Positions 1 through 6,718 of a stretch of DNA of 25,306 nt are shown piece after piece. The DNA lies in NCBI RefSeq assembly GCF_905196875.1, contig NZ_CAJJWO010000073.1:1-25306 (forward strand), given 5' to 3'. Position 1 is the first letter of the stretch. Every line of letters begins with the position of its first letter. This DNA comes from an uncultured Parabacteroides sp. GTDB taxonomy: Bacteria > Bacteroidota > Bacteroidia > Bacteroidales > Tannerellaceae. The notes beneath the pieces are model-generated. The model saw only the letters and a program-made list of their open reading frames with translations. It was not told where the DNA came from and ran no database searches. The position numbers and the translations under genes are program-made.

Positions 1-109
1 CTTCACGCACCAGCGTGAAGTTCAAACCTGGTAAGGTATTACTGAAGGTTTTGAATGAGGTGAAGGGGTAAAAGAAGGGGGGAATTCTTGCTGTTTGTTG
101 TTGTTTCAT
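1..109 (-). CDS. Possible 5' end of a gene running off the left edge
   Basis: An ATG at complement 109-107 opens a frame with no stop for 36 codons to the window edge. It begins MKQQQTARIPPFF and ends LPGLNFTLVRE at the edge. I do not recognise the protein. In favour of a real gene: a good -7 box (TATATTTG, complement 162-169) lies about 45 bases upstream of a plausible transcript start. Against: the fragment is short, no Shine-Dalgarno is visible, and bases 1-20 form a small perfect palindrome (CTTCACG / CGTGAAG) of the kind seen in intergenic repeats, so this could be non-coding. The first seven codons after ATG lie inside one arm of a 21-bp hairpin (86-148). Confidence 0.33.
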   Translation of the reverse strand, partial: MKQQQTARIPPFFYPFTSFKTFSNTLPGLNFTLVRE

Positions 110-148
110 TTTAGTGAAACTAAATATAAACAACAACAAACAGCAAGA
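86..148. repeat. Long perfect inverted repeat (21-bp arms)
   Basis: Bases 86-106 are perfectly complementary to 128-148, both built on CTTGCTGTTTGTTGTTG. The loop contains a second stem, TTTAGT (110-115) with ACTAAA (119-124). The element lies 8 bases beyond the stop of the nucleobase permease. On the minus strand it is not followed by a T-run, so it does not look like an ordinary intrinsic terminator. If transcription starts from the -7 box at 162-169, the RNA would fold into this hairpin at once, with the start codon of the left-edge frame in the loop next to the stem. Confidence 0.8.
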
Positions 149-156
149 TTCTTTAG

Positions 157-1452
157 TTATGCAAATATAAATTTCAATAGGAACAGGGCTGCGAGTATAT
201 ACATCGTTATACTTATATCCCTATGTTTTCCGCAGAACAGCTTGACCAATACATAGCAAAGTAATCCCAGTACCATTCCGTCTGCGATAGAGTAGGTGAG
301 TACCATCATAATAATGGTAATGAAAGCCGGGAGTGCTTCGGAGATATCATCCATATCTATTTTGGATACCGAGTCCATCATAAACACCCCGACAAGCACT
401 AAAGCCCCGCTTGTCGCCGCACTGGGAATAAGCAGGAACAACGGTGCAAAGAACAAAGCCAGGATAAACAGTAATCCCGTTACCAGGGAAGTAAAACCGG
501 AACGCCCTCCTTCTGCAATACCCGAAGCACTTTCTACATAAGTGGTAATGGTCGAACTACCCATCATCGCTCCGATCGTAGTACCTATTGCGTCAGACAT
601 CATAGCCTCCTTCACATGCGGAATATGACCGTCTTCCTGCATGATTCCGGTTTTAGAGGCCAGGCCGACCAAGGTCCCTACCGTATCGAATATATTCATA
701 AACAATAAGGTGAAGATCACGACTGCCATATCCAATGTAAGGAACTCGGAGAAATCGAATTTGCAGAAAGTAGGCTCTATCGAATGAGGCATGGAGACCG
801 GAAGAAAACCTTCCGGTATTTCCGTCACTCCCAGCGGTATCCCTGCCAACGTACAAATCAGGATACTGTAAAATAAAGCACCCTTCACCTTCTTTACGAC
901 CAGGATCCCGCTCAGCAGGATCCCTGCCATTGCGAGGACGGAAGACGGTGTGAACTCTCCGAACATAACGAATGTTGCCGGGTTCGGGGCAATGATCCCT
1001 GCATTTTTCAACCCTATAAAAGCGATAAACATACCGATCCCGGCCGAGATGGCATATCGCAGGTTCATCGGGATACTGTTAAGAATGATCTCCCGGATGT
1101 TCAGGAAAGTGATCAGGATAAATATCACCCCTTCGACAAACATCGCCGTCATTGCTGTTTGCCAGGAATACCCCATTCCCTGCACCAGGGTAAAAGCGAA
1201 AAATGCATTTAACGCCATACTCGGCGCCTGTGCAAACGGAAGTTTGGCCATAAAAGCCAACAGGAAAGTTGCAATAGCGGAAGCCAGTGCCGTTGCTGTG
1301 AAGACAGCCCCTTTGTCCATTCCGGTAGTGCCCAGGATAGAAGGGTTGACAGCCAGGATATAACTCATTGTCAGGAAGGTCGTTATTCCTGCGATCACTT
1401 CCGTTCGGATTGTCATGGTCTGTTTGTCAAACCCCAATAATTTTTGTATCAT
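157..1452 (-). CDS. NCS2-family nucleobase permease (adenine/hypoxanthine/guanine type)
   Basis: This 431-residue inner-membrane protein is built almost entirely of hydrophobic segments and has the features of the AzgA-like branch of the NCS2 family. These are an N-terminal TEVIAGITTFLTMSYILAVNP block (about residues 17-37), an AQAPSMALNAFFAF block (about 74-87) and an NIFDTVGTLVG block (about 253-263). Length is typical of the family (430-450). Members import purine bases with protons. It is the second gene of a two-gene unit, starting 10 bases after the stop of the outer-membrane DUF5020 protein, so the pair probably serves nucleobase or nucleoside uptake across both membranes. The exact base is not readable from sequence. 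The start ATG at 1452 gives the normal family N-terminus (MIQKLLGFDK). Confidence 0.93.
   Translation of the reverse strand: MIQKLLGFDKQTMTIRTEVIAGITTFLTMSYILAVNPSILGTTGMDKGAVFTATALASAIATFLLAFMAKLPFAQAPSMALNAFFAFTLVQGMGYSWQTAMTAMFVEGVIFILITFLNIREIILNSIPMNLRYAISAGIGMFIAFIGLKNAGIIAPNPATFVMFGEFTPSSVLAMAGILLSGILVVKKVKGALFYSILICTLAGIPLGVTEIPEGFLPVSMPHSIEPTFCKFDFSEFLTLDMAVVIFTLLFMNIFDTVGTLVGLASKTGIMQEDGHIPHVKEAMMSDAIGTTIGAMMGSSTITTYVESASGIAEGGRSGFTSLVTGLLFILALFFAPLFLLIPSAATSGALVLVGVFMMDSVSKIDMDDISEALPAFITIIMMVLTYSIADGMVLGLLCYVLVKLFCGKHRDISITMYILAALFLLKFIFA
162..169 (-). promoter_or_regulatory. Candidate -7 box inside the end of the permease gene
   Basis: On the minus strand the sequence reads TATATTTGCAT, a perfect match to the Bacteroidales -7 consensus TAnnTTTG. 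It also encodes the last residues (FIFA) of the permease, so the match may be chance. It would drive the left-edge frame. Confidence 0.35.
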
Positions 1453-1462
1453 ATATTTTGGA

Positions 1463-2167
1463 TTAATCGAATGTCCACTTTATCGCCAGCGTCGGAATGG
1501 TATAAAAACCGTTGCGGCCGCCGAAGTTATGACTCAGTTCCACTTCACTTCCAACACTCAGCTTAAACTTATCATCAACACCTTTCAGCTTGTTTAAGTT
1601 CACCCATATCTGCGGTTCGGAAAGGAAAATGAAGTTCCCGTGGTCGTTCTTCTCCCGCCACCAGTCGGCAAACCCGCTGAATGTGCACAACCCGTTTTTA
1701 GCAAAATGAATATACCAGGTACCCGTCAATTGGAAATTGTTCGGGCTGCGGTGTTTCTGGATATATTTGTACATGGGAGTAAAAGTAAACCCTTTGGAGA
1801 AGTCCTTATTATTATATGTATAGGTGAAACCGCCGAGGTAAGCGTTATTATAAGAAGCCCCCTTCATCAGTCCCCCGTTATATTCTATATGTACGGAGAA
1901 GGGCGGTTGCCAGAACTTCAGTTCGCGGGCAATCTCCCAATAGGCCGAAGCGACACCCTCTTTTTTGTAATCCATATCTATAAAGAAATAAGTGCTTCCC
2001 CACTTATCGGCCCTGAACATTTCGACAGTAGAGGTCAGAGCTGGTCGGCCGTCGAGGTCTTTGTCATAAAGAGCTCCGCCAAAATCATAATGTAATTGGA
2101 TATTTTGCGCTTTCCCGCATAGAGTAGTGGCCAGTAGGATAAAGGCCAGAGTAAAGAACTTTTTCAT
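1463..2167 (-). CDS. DUF5020-type outer-membrane protein, Tsx-like
   Basis: This 234-residue protein has a clear signal peptide (MKKFFTLAFILLATTLCGKAQ, cut near residue 20). The rest alternates polar and aromatic residues like a small beta-barrel and ends in an aromatic residue plus charge (IKWTFD). It matches my memory of the DUF5020 family of Bacteroidales, which is related to Tsx, the nucleoside channel of Proteobacteria. Tsx itself is an outer-membrane nucleoside pore; that this protein does the same is inferred from the fold resemblance and from co-transcription with the NCS2 permease. A -7 box at 2205-2212 gives a leader of about 30 bases and supports this start. Confidence 0.78.
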   Translation of the reverse strand: MKKFFTLAFILLATTLCGKAQNIQLHYDFGGALYDKDLDGRPALTSTVEMFRADKWGSTYFFIDMDYKKEGVASAYWEIARELKFWQPPFSVHIEYNGGLMKGASYNNAYLGGFTYTYNNKDFSKGFTFTPMYKYIQKHRSPNNFQLTGTWYIHFAKNGLCTFSGFADWWREKNDHGNFIFLSEPQIWVNLNKLKGVDDKFKLSVGSEVELSHNFGGRNGFYTIPTLAIKWTFD

Positions 2168-2204
2168 TCCGATCGTTTAATATGGTTTATTGTTTGGAAA
2201 GCTG

Positions 2205-2212
2205 CAAAGATA
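2205..2212 (-). promoter_or_regulatory. -7 box for the DUF5020/permease operon
   Basis: Minus strand TATCTTTGCAG fits TAnnTTTG. It lies directly after the T-run of the terminator of the antiporter gene and about 37 bases before the DUF5020 ATG. Confidence 0.65.
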
Positions 2213-2213
2213 T

Positions 2214-2244
2214 AAAAAAAGCAGGACTTCCTGTAAAAGCCTGC
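2214..2244 (-). terminator. Intrinsic terminator of the antiporter gene
   Basis: On the minus strand GCAGG (2244-2240) pairs with CCTGC (2225-2221), extended by AAG/CTT across a one-base bulge, and is followed at once by seven Ts (2220-2214). It starts 11 bases after the antiporter stop codon. Confidence 0.82.
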
Positions 2245-2255
2245 CTTGTATTATC

Positions 2256-3203
2256 TTATATCAGATCCCGTAATAACCATGCCAGGTAACACAGGTAGAT
2301 AACCAATAAGACCCACCCTTCGGCTCGTGATATTTTTTGTCCGGTTTTTACAACCGGCAATAGGATCACTGTTAGTCCGAGCATGACCAGTAGATCGATG
2401 TAATTTACGTTTTTAGCCACGATCGGATGAATGACCGAGCTGGTTCCCGCTATTGCCAGAATGTTGAACAAATTCGACCCCACGATATTACCGATCGCAA
2501 TATCCTGGTTTTTCTTCAAGGCGGCTACGACAGAGGTCGCCAGTTCCGGCAGACTTGTCCCTGCGGCAACCAGTGTAAGGCCGATAACGGCCTCGCTAAC
2601 TCCCAGCTCCTGTGCAATCGATACTGCATTGTCGACCATTAAATGAGAAGCAAAGATAAGGATTACCAGTCCGCCGAAGATATACAACACATCCTTATAC
2701 CAGGGATCAGGTTGTTTTTCCAGTTCACCTTTGTTTTCTTCCACCTTTTTCTCATGCTTGCGCGAGTAATAGAGGCTAAAAGCCGTATAAATAATGATAC
2801 CGGCAAGGAATAGAGATCCTTCCAGGCGGTTTAAAGTACCGTTCCAGAAAAGAACTGTAAGTAAAACGGTCGACAGGATTAAAAGAGGAATATCTATCCT
2901 GGTCAGTTGGCGTTTGGCTTGCAGAGGATGGATGATTGCAGAGATACCGAGAATGACGGCGATATTGAATATGTTAGACCCTACAATATTACCGATGGCA
3001 ATATCTCCCTGTCCGGTTAAAGAGGCGTTAATACTGACAACCAGCTCCGGAGCACTTGTCCCGAATGCTACGATAGTAAGCCCTATCACCAGATTCGAAA
3101 CATTTGCTTTTAGGGCGATCTCCGCACTCCCCCTTACTAACCAACCTGCCCCGATATAAAGGGCAAACAATGAAAGAACTAATAATGTTACACTTGTTAT
3201 CAT
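2256..3203 (-). CDS. Calcium/sodium antiporter (CaCA family, YrbG-like)
   Basis: This 315-residue inner-membrane protein has the internally duplicated layout of the CaCA exchangers. The first alpha-repeat reads TIVAFGTSAPELVVS followed by GNIVGSNIFNI (about residues 44-83). The second reads TLVAAGTSLPELATS followed by GNIVGSNLFNI (about 209-248). The GTS-PEL acidic motifs coordinate the cation. Between the halves is a short charged cytoplasmic stretch (HEKKVEENKGELEKQ). Members exchange Ca2+ for Na+ or H+; the ions used here are inferred. Starting at 3203 gives the normal N-terminus, but the only good -7 box lies 5 bases upstream, implying a leaderless or almost leaderless message. Confidence 0.93.
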   Translation of the reverse strand: MITSVTLLVLSLFALYIGAGWLVRGSAEIALKANVSNLVIGLTIVAFGTSAPELVVSINASLTGQGDIAIGNIVGSNIFNIAVILGISAIIHPLQAKRQLTRIDIPLLILSTVLLTVLFWNGTLNRLEGSLFLAGIIIYTAFSLYYSRKHEKKVEENKGELEKQPDPWYKDVLYIFGGLVILIFASHLMVDNAVSIAQELGVSEAVIGLTLVAAGTSLPELATSVVAALKKNQDIAIGNIVGSNLFNILAIAGTSSVIHPIVAKNVNYIDLLVMLGLTVILLPVVKTGQKISRAEGWVLLVIYLCYLAWLLRDLI

Positions 3204-3408
3204 GGCTGCAAATTTACAAATCTTTTTATTACAATGTCCGGCTTCCTGCTGCCCGGCAATCGTGAGATTGCCGTAGCCAAGTAAACAGCAAGTTATTTTT
3301 TAGGCAGAAAAACGTACCTCGGATAACCCCAGGAATCACTCCGGAGTAACAACAGGAAGCATATCAGACATTTCAGTTAGGGTTGTTAGGAATATTCGTA
3401 TTAGTGAT
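3204..3408. other. Intergenic stretch with a perfect small hairpin
   Basis: No gene is visible in these 205 bases. CGGCAATC (3254-3261) pairs perfectly with GATTGCCG (3266-3273) across a GTGA loop. An outer inverted pair GCTTCCTG (3241-3248) / CAGGAAGC (about 3353-3360) brackets a wider element. There is no T-run on either strand, so this looks like a palindromic intergenic repeat rather than a clear terminator. Confidence 0.5.
3209..3216 (-). promoter_or_regulatory. -7 box very close to the antiporter start codon
   Basis: Minus strand TAAATTTGCAGCCATG: the TAnnTTTG box ends 5 bases before the ATG at 3203. With the usual spacing, transcription would start on or next to the A of the start codon. 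Confidence 0.55.
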
Positions 3409-3615
3409 TTAATATTCGTATTCTTCTTTTGGCTGTTTAGCTTCTATACGCATCTGTATGCCGCGAAGTACAACCATAATAACTGTAACCAGTCCGAGAA
3501 CTCCCATTGTTACATCCTTTGCAACAATATTCTCAAAATCCGTAGTACCGATCAGTACTAAAATGATAAACGACAACATCATGGTTGCATCTACCAAATC
3601 TTTATTTATCTTCAT
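3409..3615 (-). CDS. Small two-helix membrane protein, unknown function
   Basis: This 68-residue frame has two hydrophobic segments (about residues 12-26 and 36-51) joined by a short acidic loop, and a charged tail ending in EEYEY. I do not recognise a family. It follows another small two-helix membrane protein by 41 bases on the same strand, and the pair looks co-transcribed. Both have the same plan: a short charged N-terminus, two helices and a charged C-terminus. That suggests a real, possibly duplicated or interacting pair. No TAnnTTTG box is evident directly upstream. Confidence 0.65.
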   Translation of the reverse strand: MKINKDLVDATMMLSFIILVLIGTTDFENIVAKDVTMGVLGLVTVIMVVLRGIQMRIEAKQPKEEYEY

Positions 3616-3656
3616 TTTATAAACTTTTTAATTGTGACTTTTGTTTAAATTCGGAA

Positions 3657-3869
3657 TTATTCTTTCTTGTCGATAACAGCCTCTTCCGTAGAATCCGAGC
3701 TGCTTAATCCCTTCATTATACCATATAATCCATAACCTAAAGCTCCCATTACAATGAGCAATTTCAGATAATCGTTAGGTATAATCGAACTACAAGCTAG
3801 TACACAACCAACAATAGTTATAATAACAGAAAGATAAATACGGCTTTTATTTGATTTTTTAGTTGACAT
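3657..3869 (-). CDS. Small two-helix membrane protein, unknown function
   Basis: This 70-residue frame starts MSTKKSNKSR, a positively charged N-terminus. Two hydrophobic segments follow (about residues 12-28 and 35-52) and then a Ser/Asp/Glu-rich tail ending IDKKE. By the positive-inside rule the N-terminus should face the cytoplasm. It is probably the first gene of a two-gene unit with 3409-3615. Upstream sequence is very AT-rich with no clear -7 box. I cannot assign a function. Confidence 0.65.
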   Translation of the reverse strand: MSTKKSNKSRIYLSVIITIVGCVLACSSIIPNDYLKLLIVMGALGYGLYGIMKGLSSSDSTEEAVIDKKE

Positions 3870-4096
3870 AATATTTTGATTTTAATATGATTAAATAATT
3901 AATAAACGGATCATACCAACAGCCCTCCCAAATGACAGGCAGTATCGGCAATCCCCAAAGAACGCAAAGCGTTCTATGAAAGGCCTCAGCTGGTGAGCGT
4001 TAAGCGTAGTCTTTCACCGTAGCAGCGAAGCAGGTGAAGCCTTGATCTTTTGTTTACTTTTCTCCTGATAGAAAAGTAAAAACAATCCTATTAAAA
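3870..4096. repeat. Intergenic cluster of three hairpins
   Basis: No gene is visible in these 227 bases. AGAACGC (3959-3965) pairs with GCGTTCT (3969-3975). TTCACC (4013-4018) pairs with GGTGAA (4033-4038). An 11-bp perfect stem, TTTACTTTTCT (4053-4063) with AGAAAAGTAAA (4070-4080), sits 16 bases beyond the stop of the 4097-4495 gene. The last could terminate that minus-strand gene, though no T-run follows. Clusters like this resemble REP-type intergenic palindromes. Confidence 0.6.
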
Positions 4097-4495
4097 TCAA
4101 ATAATGAGCTTCCGCAGGACAAACACATGTTGTGCCATGCGGCAAAGGAGGGTGGAAAGATTTATGGTTTGACATTCTGATACATTTTGTGAAACTTTGC
4201 GCAACGCATTCATTTCCTTCAGGCGAATATCCTGGAGTACTCTTTCTGCAATTTTCTGAATACGCAAGTTGAATGTATTATTAGTCGATTGAACCGTTCT
4301 GCGTGCAGTGAGTCCGTTGCTTCCTTTCAGATCCGTACTTAATACGGTCAGGAAGTATTGCATGTCCGCAGAATTTTTTTCCTTCATAATAGCTTCATTT
4401 TTCGACACGATGATATCGTTGCTTTCTGTCTCCTCCTGGGGAGAAAAAAGCAAAATGCCGAAAAGCAGAGTCAGTATGAATAGAATATTTTTCAT
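4097..4495 (-). CDS. Hypothetical exported protein
   Basis: This 132-residue protein starts with a signal peptide or anchor (MKNILFILTLLFGILLFSPQ). A Glu/Asp/Ser-rich stretch follows, then a region predicted helical with many Arg and Lys residues (RRTVQSTNN, IQKIAERVLQDIRLKEM). Three Cys residues lie in the last third, including CQTINLSTLLCRMAQ. No family is recognised. The gene is transcribed divergently from menA. A -7 box lies only 4 bases before this ATG, so the message is either almost leaderless or starts elsewhere. The signal-like N-terminus argues that the ATG at 4495 is correct. Confidence 0.65.
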   Translation of the reverse strand: MKNILFILTLLFGILLFSPQEETESNDIIVSKNEAIMKEKNSADMQYFLTVLSTDLKGSNGLTARRTVQSTNNTFNLRIQKIAERVLQDIRLKEMNALRKVSQNVSECQTINLSTLLCRMAQHVFVLRKLII

Positions 4496-4499
4496 GCCG

Positions 4500-4507
4500 C
4501 AAAGATA
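4500..4507 (-). promoter_or_regulatory. -7 box abutting the start of the exported protein gene
   Basis: Minus strand TATCTTTGCGGCATG: TAnnTTTG ends 4 bases before the ATG at 4495, as also seen at the antiporter gene. Confidence 0.5.
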
Positions 4508-4551
4508 TACGAATTCTTATTAAAAAAACAAATGATTGTACTTTTTGTTTA

Positions 4552-4559
4552 TACTTTTG
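4552..4559 (+). promoter_or_regulatory. -7 box for menA
   Basis: TACTTTTG fits TAnnTTTG and lies 24 bases before the ATG at 4584. It therefore decides the menA start: the alternative upstream TTG at 4536 would lie in front of the promoter box. Confidence 0.6.
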
Positions 4560-4583
4560 TCCGTTAATTGTGAACGCGAAGAA

Positions 4584-5483
4584 ATGAAAGCAGAGAAGAA
4601 CCTTTTGAAATCATGGTTGGAGGCCGCCCGTCCTAAGACGTTGCCGGCATCATTGAGTCCGGTGTTATTAGCTTGTGTTTTAGCTTGGTGTGAAGGTGTA
4701 TTTAGGTTGATACCCGCTATTTTGTGTTTTGGTGTTGCTTTGCTGGCACAGATAGCCAGTAATTTTGCCAACGATTACTTTGATTTTAAGAAAGGAGCCG
4801 ACAAGGAAGACCGTCTGGGGCCGGAACGGGCAGTAGCCCAGGGATGGATCACTCCCCAAGCCATGTTGCAAGCCACCTTCCTCACATTGGCCCTGTCGTG
4901 CCTGTGCGGCTGCATGCTTCTGTTCTATGCCGGCTGGGAACTGATACCCGTCGGGATCGCTATCGCCCTTTGCGTATTGGCTTATTCTGCCGGACCCTTT
5001 CCACTGGCTTATAATGGGCTGGGGGATGTCTGCGTGGTTTTGTTCTACGGTATTATCCCGGTATGCTTCACCTATTATGTGCAGGCGCTCTCATTCTCGC
5101 CCTTGTCCTTTTTATTGTCTTTATCAGTCGGATTGCTTTCTACGAATATTCTGGTAGTGAATAATTACCGCGACTACGTGCAGGACAAAGCCGCTCGTAA
5201 ACGAACCACCATTGTCCTTTTCGGCCGGGGCTTCGGGCGGGTGTTTTATCTGCTGAACGGTGTCATTGCACTTTTGCTCGCCATGCCCCTGATATTCGAT
5301 GCCCCCTGGTGGATACTGTTTCTTTTTGGAGCCTTTTTCACCCTCTTTTATACCACCTGGCGCGAACTTTACCGTTTTGAAGGCCGAGAACTCAACCGGA
5401 CACTGGCACATACCGCTCGCAATGTCTTTATCTTCACCCTCTTATTGTCTGTACTGCTAATCGCTTTAACGACAGGGTTATAG
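4584..5483 (+). CDS. menA: 1,4-dihydroxy-2-naphthoate polyprenyltransferase
   Basis: This 299-residue integral membrane enzyme of the UbiA superfamily transfers a polyprenyl chain to 1,4-dihydroxy-2-naphthoate, giving demethylmenaquinone in menaquinone synthesis. The N-terminus WLEAARPKTLPASLSPVLL is typical of MenA. The first Asp-rich motif NDYFDF is at residues 63-68, followed by the KKGADKEDRLGP block. The second, NNYRDYVQDK, is at about 193-202. These motifs bind Mg-diphosphate of the prenyl donor. Eight or more hydrophobic segments are visible. The start at 4584 (MKAEKN) is chosen over the in-frame TTG at 4536 because the promoter box lies between them. It is a single-gene unit. No T-run hairpin follows closely. 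Confidence 0.95.
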   Translation: MKAEKNLLKSWLEAARPKTLPASLSPVLLACVLAWCEGVFRLIPAILCFGVALLAQIASNFANDYFDFKKGADKEDRLGPERAVAQGWITPQAMLQATFLTLALSCLCGCMLLFYAGWELIPVGIAIALCVLAYSAGPFPLAYNGLGDVCVVLFYGIIPVCFTYYVQALSFSPLSFLLSLSVGLLSTNILVVNNYRDYVQDKAARKRTTIVLFGRGFGRVFYLLNGVIALLLAMPLIFDAPWWILFLFGAFFTLFYTTWRELYRFEGRELNRTLAHTARNVFIFTLLLSVLLIALTTGL

Positions 5484-5695
5484 CTGTAACCGCCTACGCT
5501 CTTTTATGCAAGGAAAAACCTTGTCTTTTGCAGGAATTACCGGAGAGCTGCTCAATGAATTTGCTGGACAGCAGCGTAGCGAAGGACTCGTCGTGAACAC
5601 TGGTGCGGGTAGGCTCTAACTATCTGTTCCCCATCCTGAAAGAAGGTAAAGGAAAGAGATTTTGGCAAAAGCAAAGGAATAAGCAAAAAGAATAA
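5484..5695. other. Intergenic stretch without a supported gene
   Basis: The sequence holds a short hairpin CAAGG-AAAAA-CCTTG (about 5510-5524) and a loose GCTGCT/AGCAGC pair, neither followed by a T-run. A 37-codon plus-strand frame (5506-5619, beginning MQGKTLSFAGITG) has acceptable composition but no promoter box or recognisable similarity, so it is not called as a gene. Confidence 0.4.
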
Positions 5696-6619
5696 TCAAT
5701 GCTTGGGATAATGAAATATGGCCCTGCGGAGACTCCGCACGGTTTTTTGTATGGTTTTGGATAAGATGATCATTGTTACGGCTATGATTATAAGCAGAAT
5801 ACCGACAGCTAGATTGAATGTGAACGGTTCTCCGAATACCAATACACCGACAAATACAGCCGTTACAGGTTCCATAGCCCCCAGTACGGCAGTGAGTGTG
5901 CCACCGATATTGTGCACAGCCAATACGAGCGTTATGTTGGATATCACTGTCGGTACGATAGCCAGCAAGATCAGGTTGACAACCGACATGGTATCGGGAA
6001 TGGGTTGTATCCCCTCATTCGTGCTCGCTTTAATGGCAAACAGGAGGGTACTAACAATAAATACGTAGAACGTTAGTTTCCTGCCAGTCATATTGTGTAT
6101 CCGCGATTTATTGACGGTCGTGATATAAAGGGCATACCCGACAGCCGAAAGCAGTACGATAAAGACACCCAGTACGCTCAACTTCATTTCCCCTTCGTTG
6201 ATAGACAGACGTGCGACCCCGCAGATCGCCAGGCCGATCGCCAGCAGCGTGACCCACGATGTTTTTTCGCGGAAAAACACCAGCATGATGAGTGTGACGA
6301 ATATCGGATAGGTGAAATGTAACGTAGTGGCAATCCCCGCCGACATAAAGTTATATCCCCAGAAAAGGAACATGGCGGATGCCGTGTAAAAGAAGCCGAG
6401 CAATATCAGTACGGGGATATCTCTTTTGTCGATGCGCATGGATTCTTTTTTTGCAGCCATGATACCGATAAGGGCTATCGAAGCAAAAAGGAAACGGTAG
6501 AACAGGATCGAATCGAACTGCATCCCCTTTGCCATAAGCGGCAAAGTAAATAATGGTATCAAACCGAATGTAGCCGAAGTGGCAATGCCGTATACGAATC
6601 CTTTCAAATTGTTGTTCAT
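5696..6619 (-). CDS. EamA-domain (DMT superfamily) transporter
   Basis: This 307-residue protein has about ten hydrophobic segments arranged as two EamA repeats. The first is about residues 5-140 and includes LLGFFYTASAMFLFWGYNFM and TLHFTYPIFVTL. The second is about 148-288 and includes GGTLTAVLGAMEPVTAVFVG and FGEPFTFNLAVG, a typical end-of-repeat motif. Members export or import amino acids and other metabolites; the substrate cannot be told here. The tail IQKTVRSLRRAIFHYPKH is basic and cytoplasmic. A promoter box at 6653-6660 and an AGGAAAAAG ribosome site support the start at 6619. Confidence 0.9.
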   Translation of the reverse strand: MNNNLKGFVYGIATSATFGLIPLFTLPLMAKGMQFDSILFYRFLFASIALIGIMAAKKESMRIDKRDIPVLILLGFFYTASAMFLFWGYNFMSAGIATTLHFTYPIFVTLIMLVFFREKTSWVTLLAIGLAICGVARLSINEGEMKLSVLGVFIVLLSAVGYALYITTVNKSRIHNMTGRKLTFYVFIVSTLLFAIKASTNEGIQPIPDTMSVVNLILLAIVPTVISNITLVLAVHNIGGTLTAVLGAMEPVTAVFVGVLVFGEPFTFNLAVGILLIIIAVTMIILSKTIQKTVRSLRRAIFHYPKH

Positions 6620-6652
6620 CTTTTTCCTTTTTACCTTTTGCTAAAACGGCTG

Positions 6653-6660
6653 CAAACATA
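6653..6660 (-). promoter_or_regulatory. -7 box for the EamA transporter
   Basis: Minus strand TATGTTTGCAG fits TAnnTTTG. It follows directly on the T-run of the upstream operon terminator and predicts a leader of about 27 bases. Confidence 0.6.
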
Positions 6661-6661
6661 C

Positions 6662-6697
6662 AAAAAAGCCGCGATATTATCAGGTAATATCACGGCT
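6662..6697 (-). terminator. Intrinsic terminator of the pdxJ-exbBD-tonB-DJ-1 operon
   Basis: On the minus strand AGCCGTGATATTA (6697-6685) pairs over 13 positions, with one G-U, to 6679-6667, with the 5-base loop CCTGA. Six Ts follow. It lies about 21 bases after the stop of the DJ-1-like gene. On the plus strand the same stem has a C-A mismatch and no T-run, so it is directional. Confidence 0.9.
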
Positions 6698-6718
6698 CTT
6701 AAATATTATTTCAGATGA

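Noticed and set aside
86..148. The long hairpin as a plain terminator of the permease operon
   Set aside because: No T-run follows on the minus strand, and the stem is unusually long and overlaps a possible start codon.
5506..5619. 37-codon plus-strand frame after menA
   Set aside because: No promoter box, no recognised similarity, and short enough to be chance.
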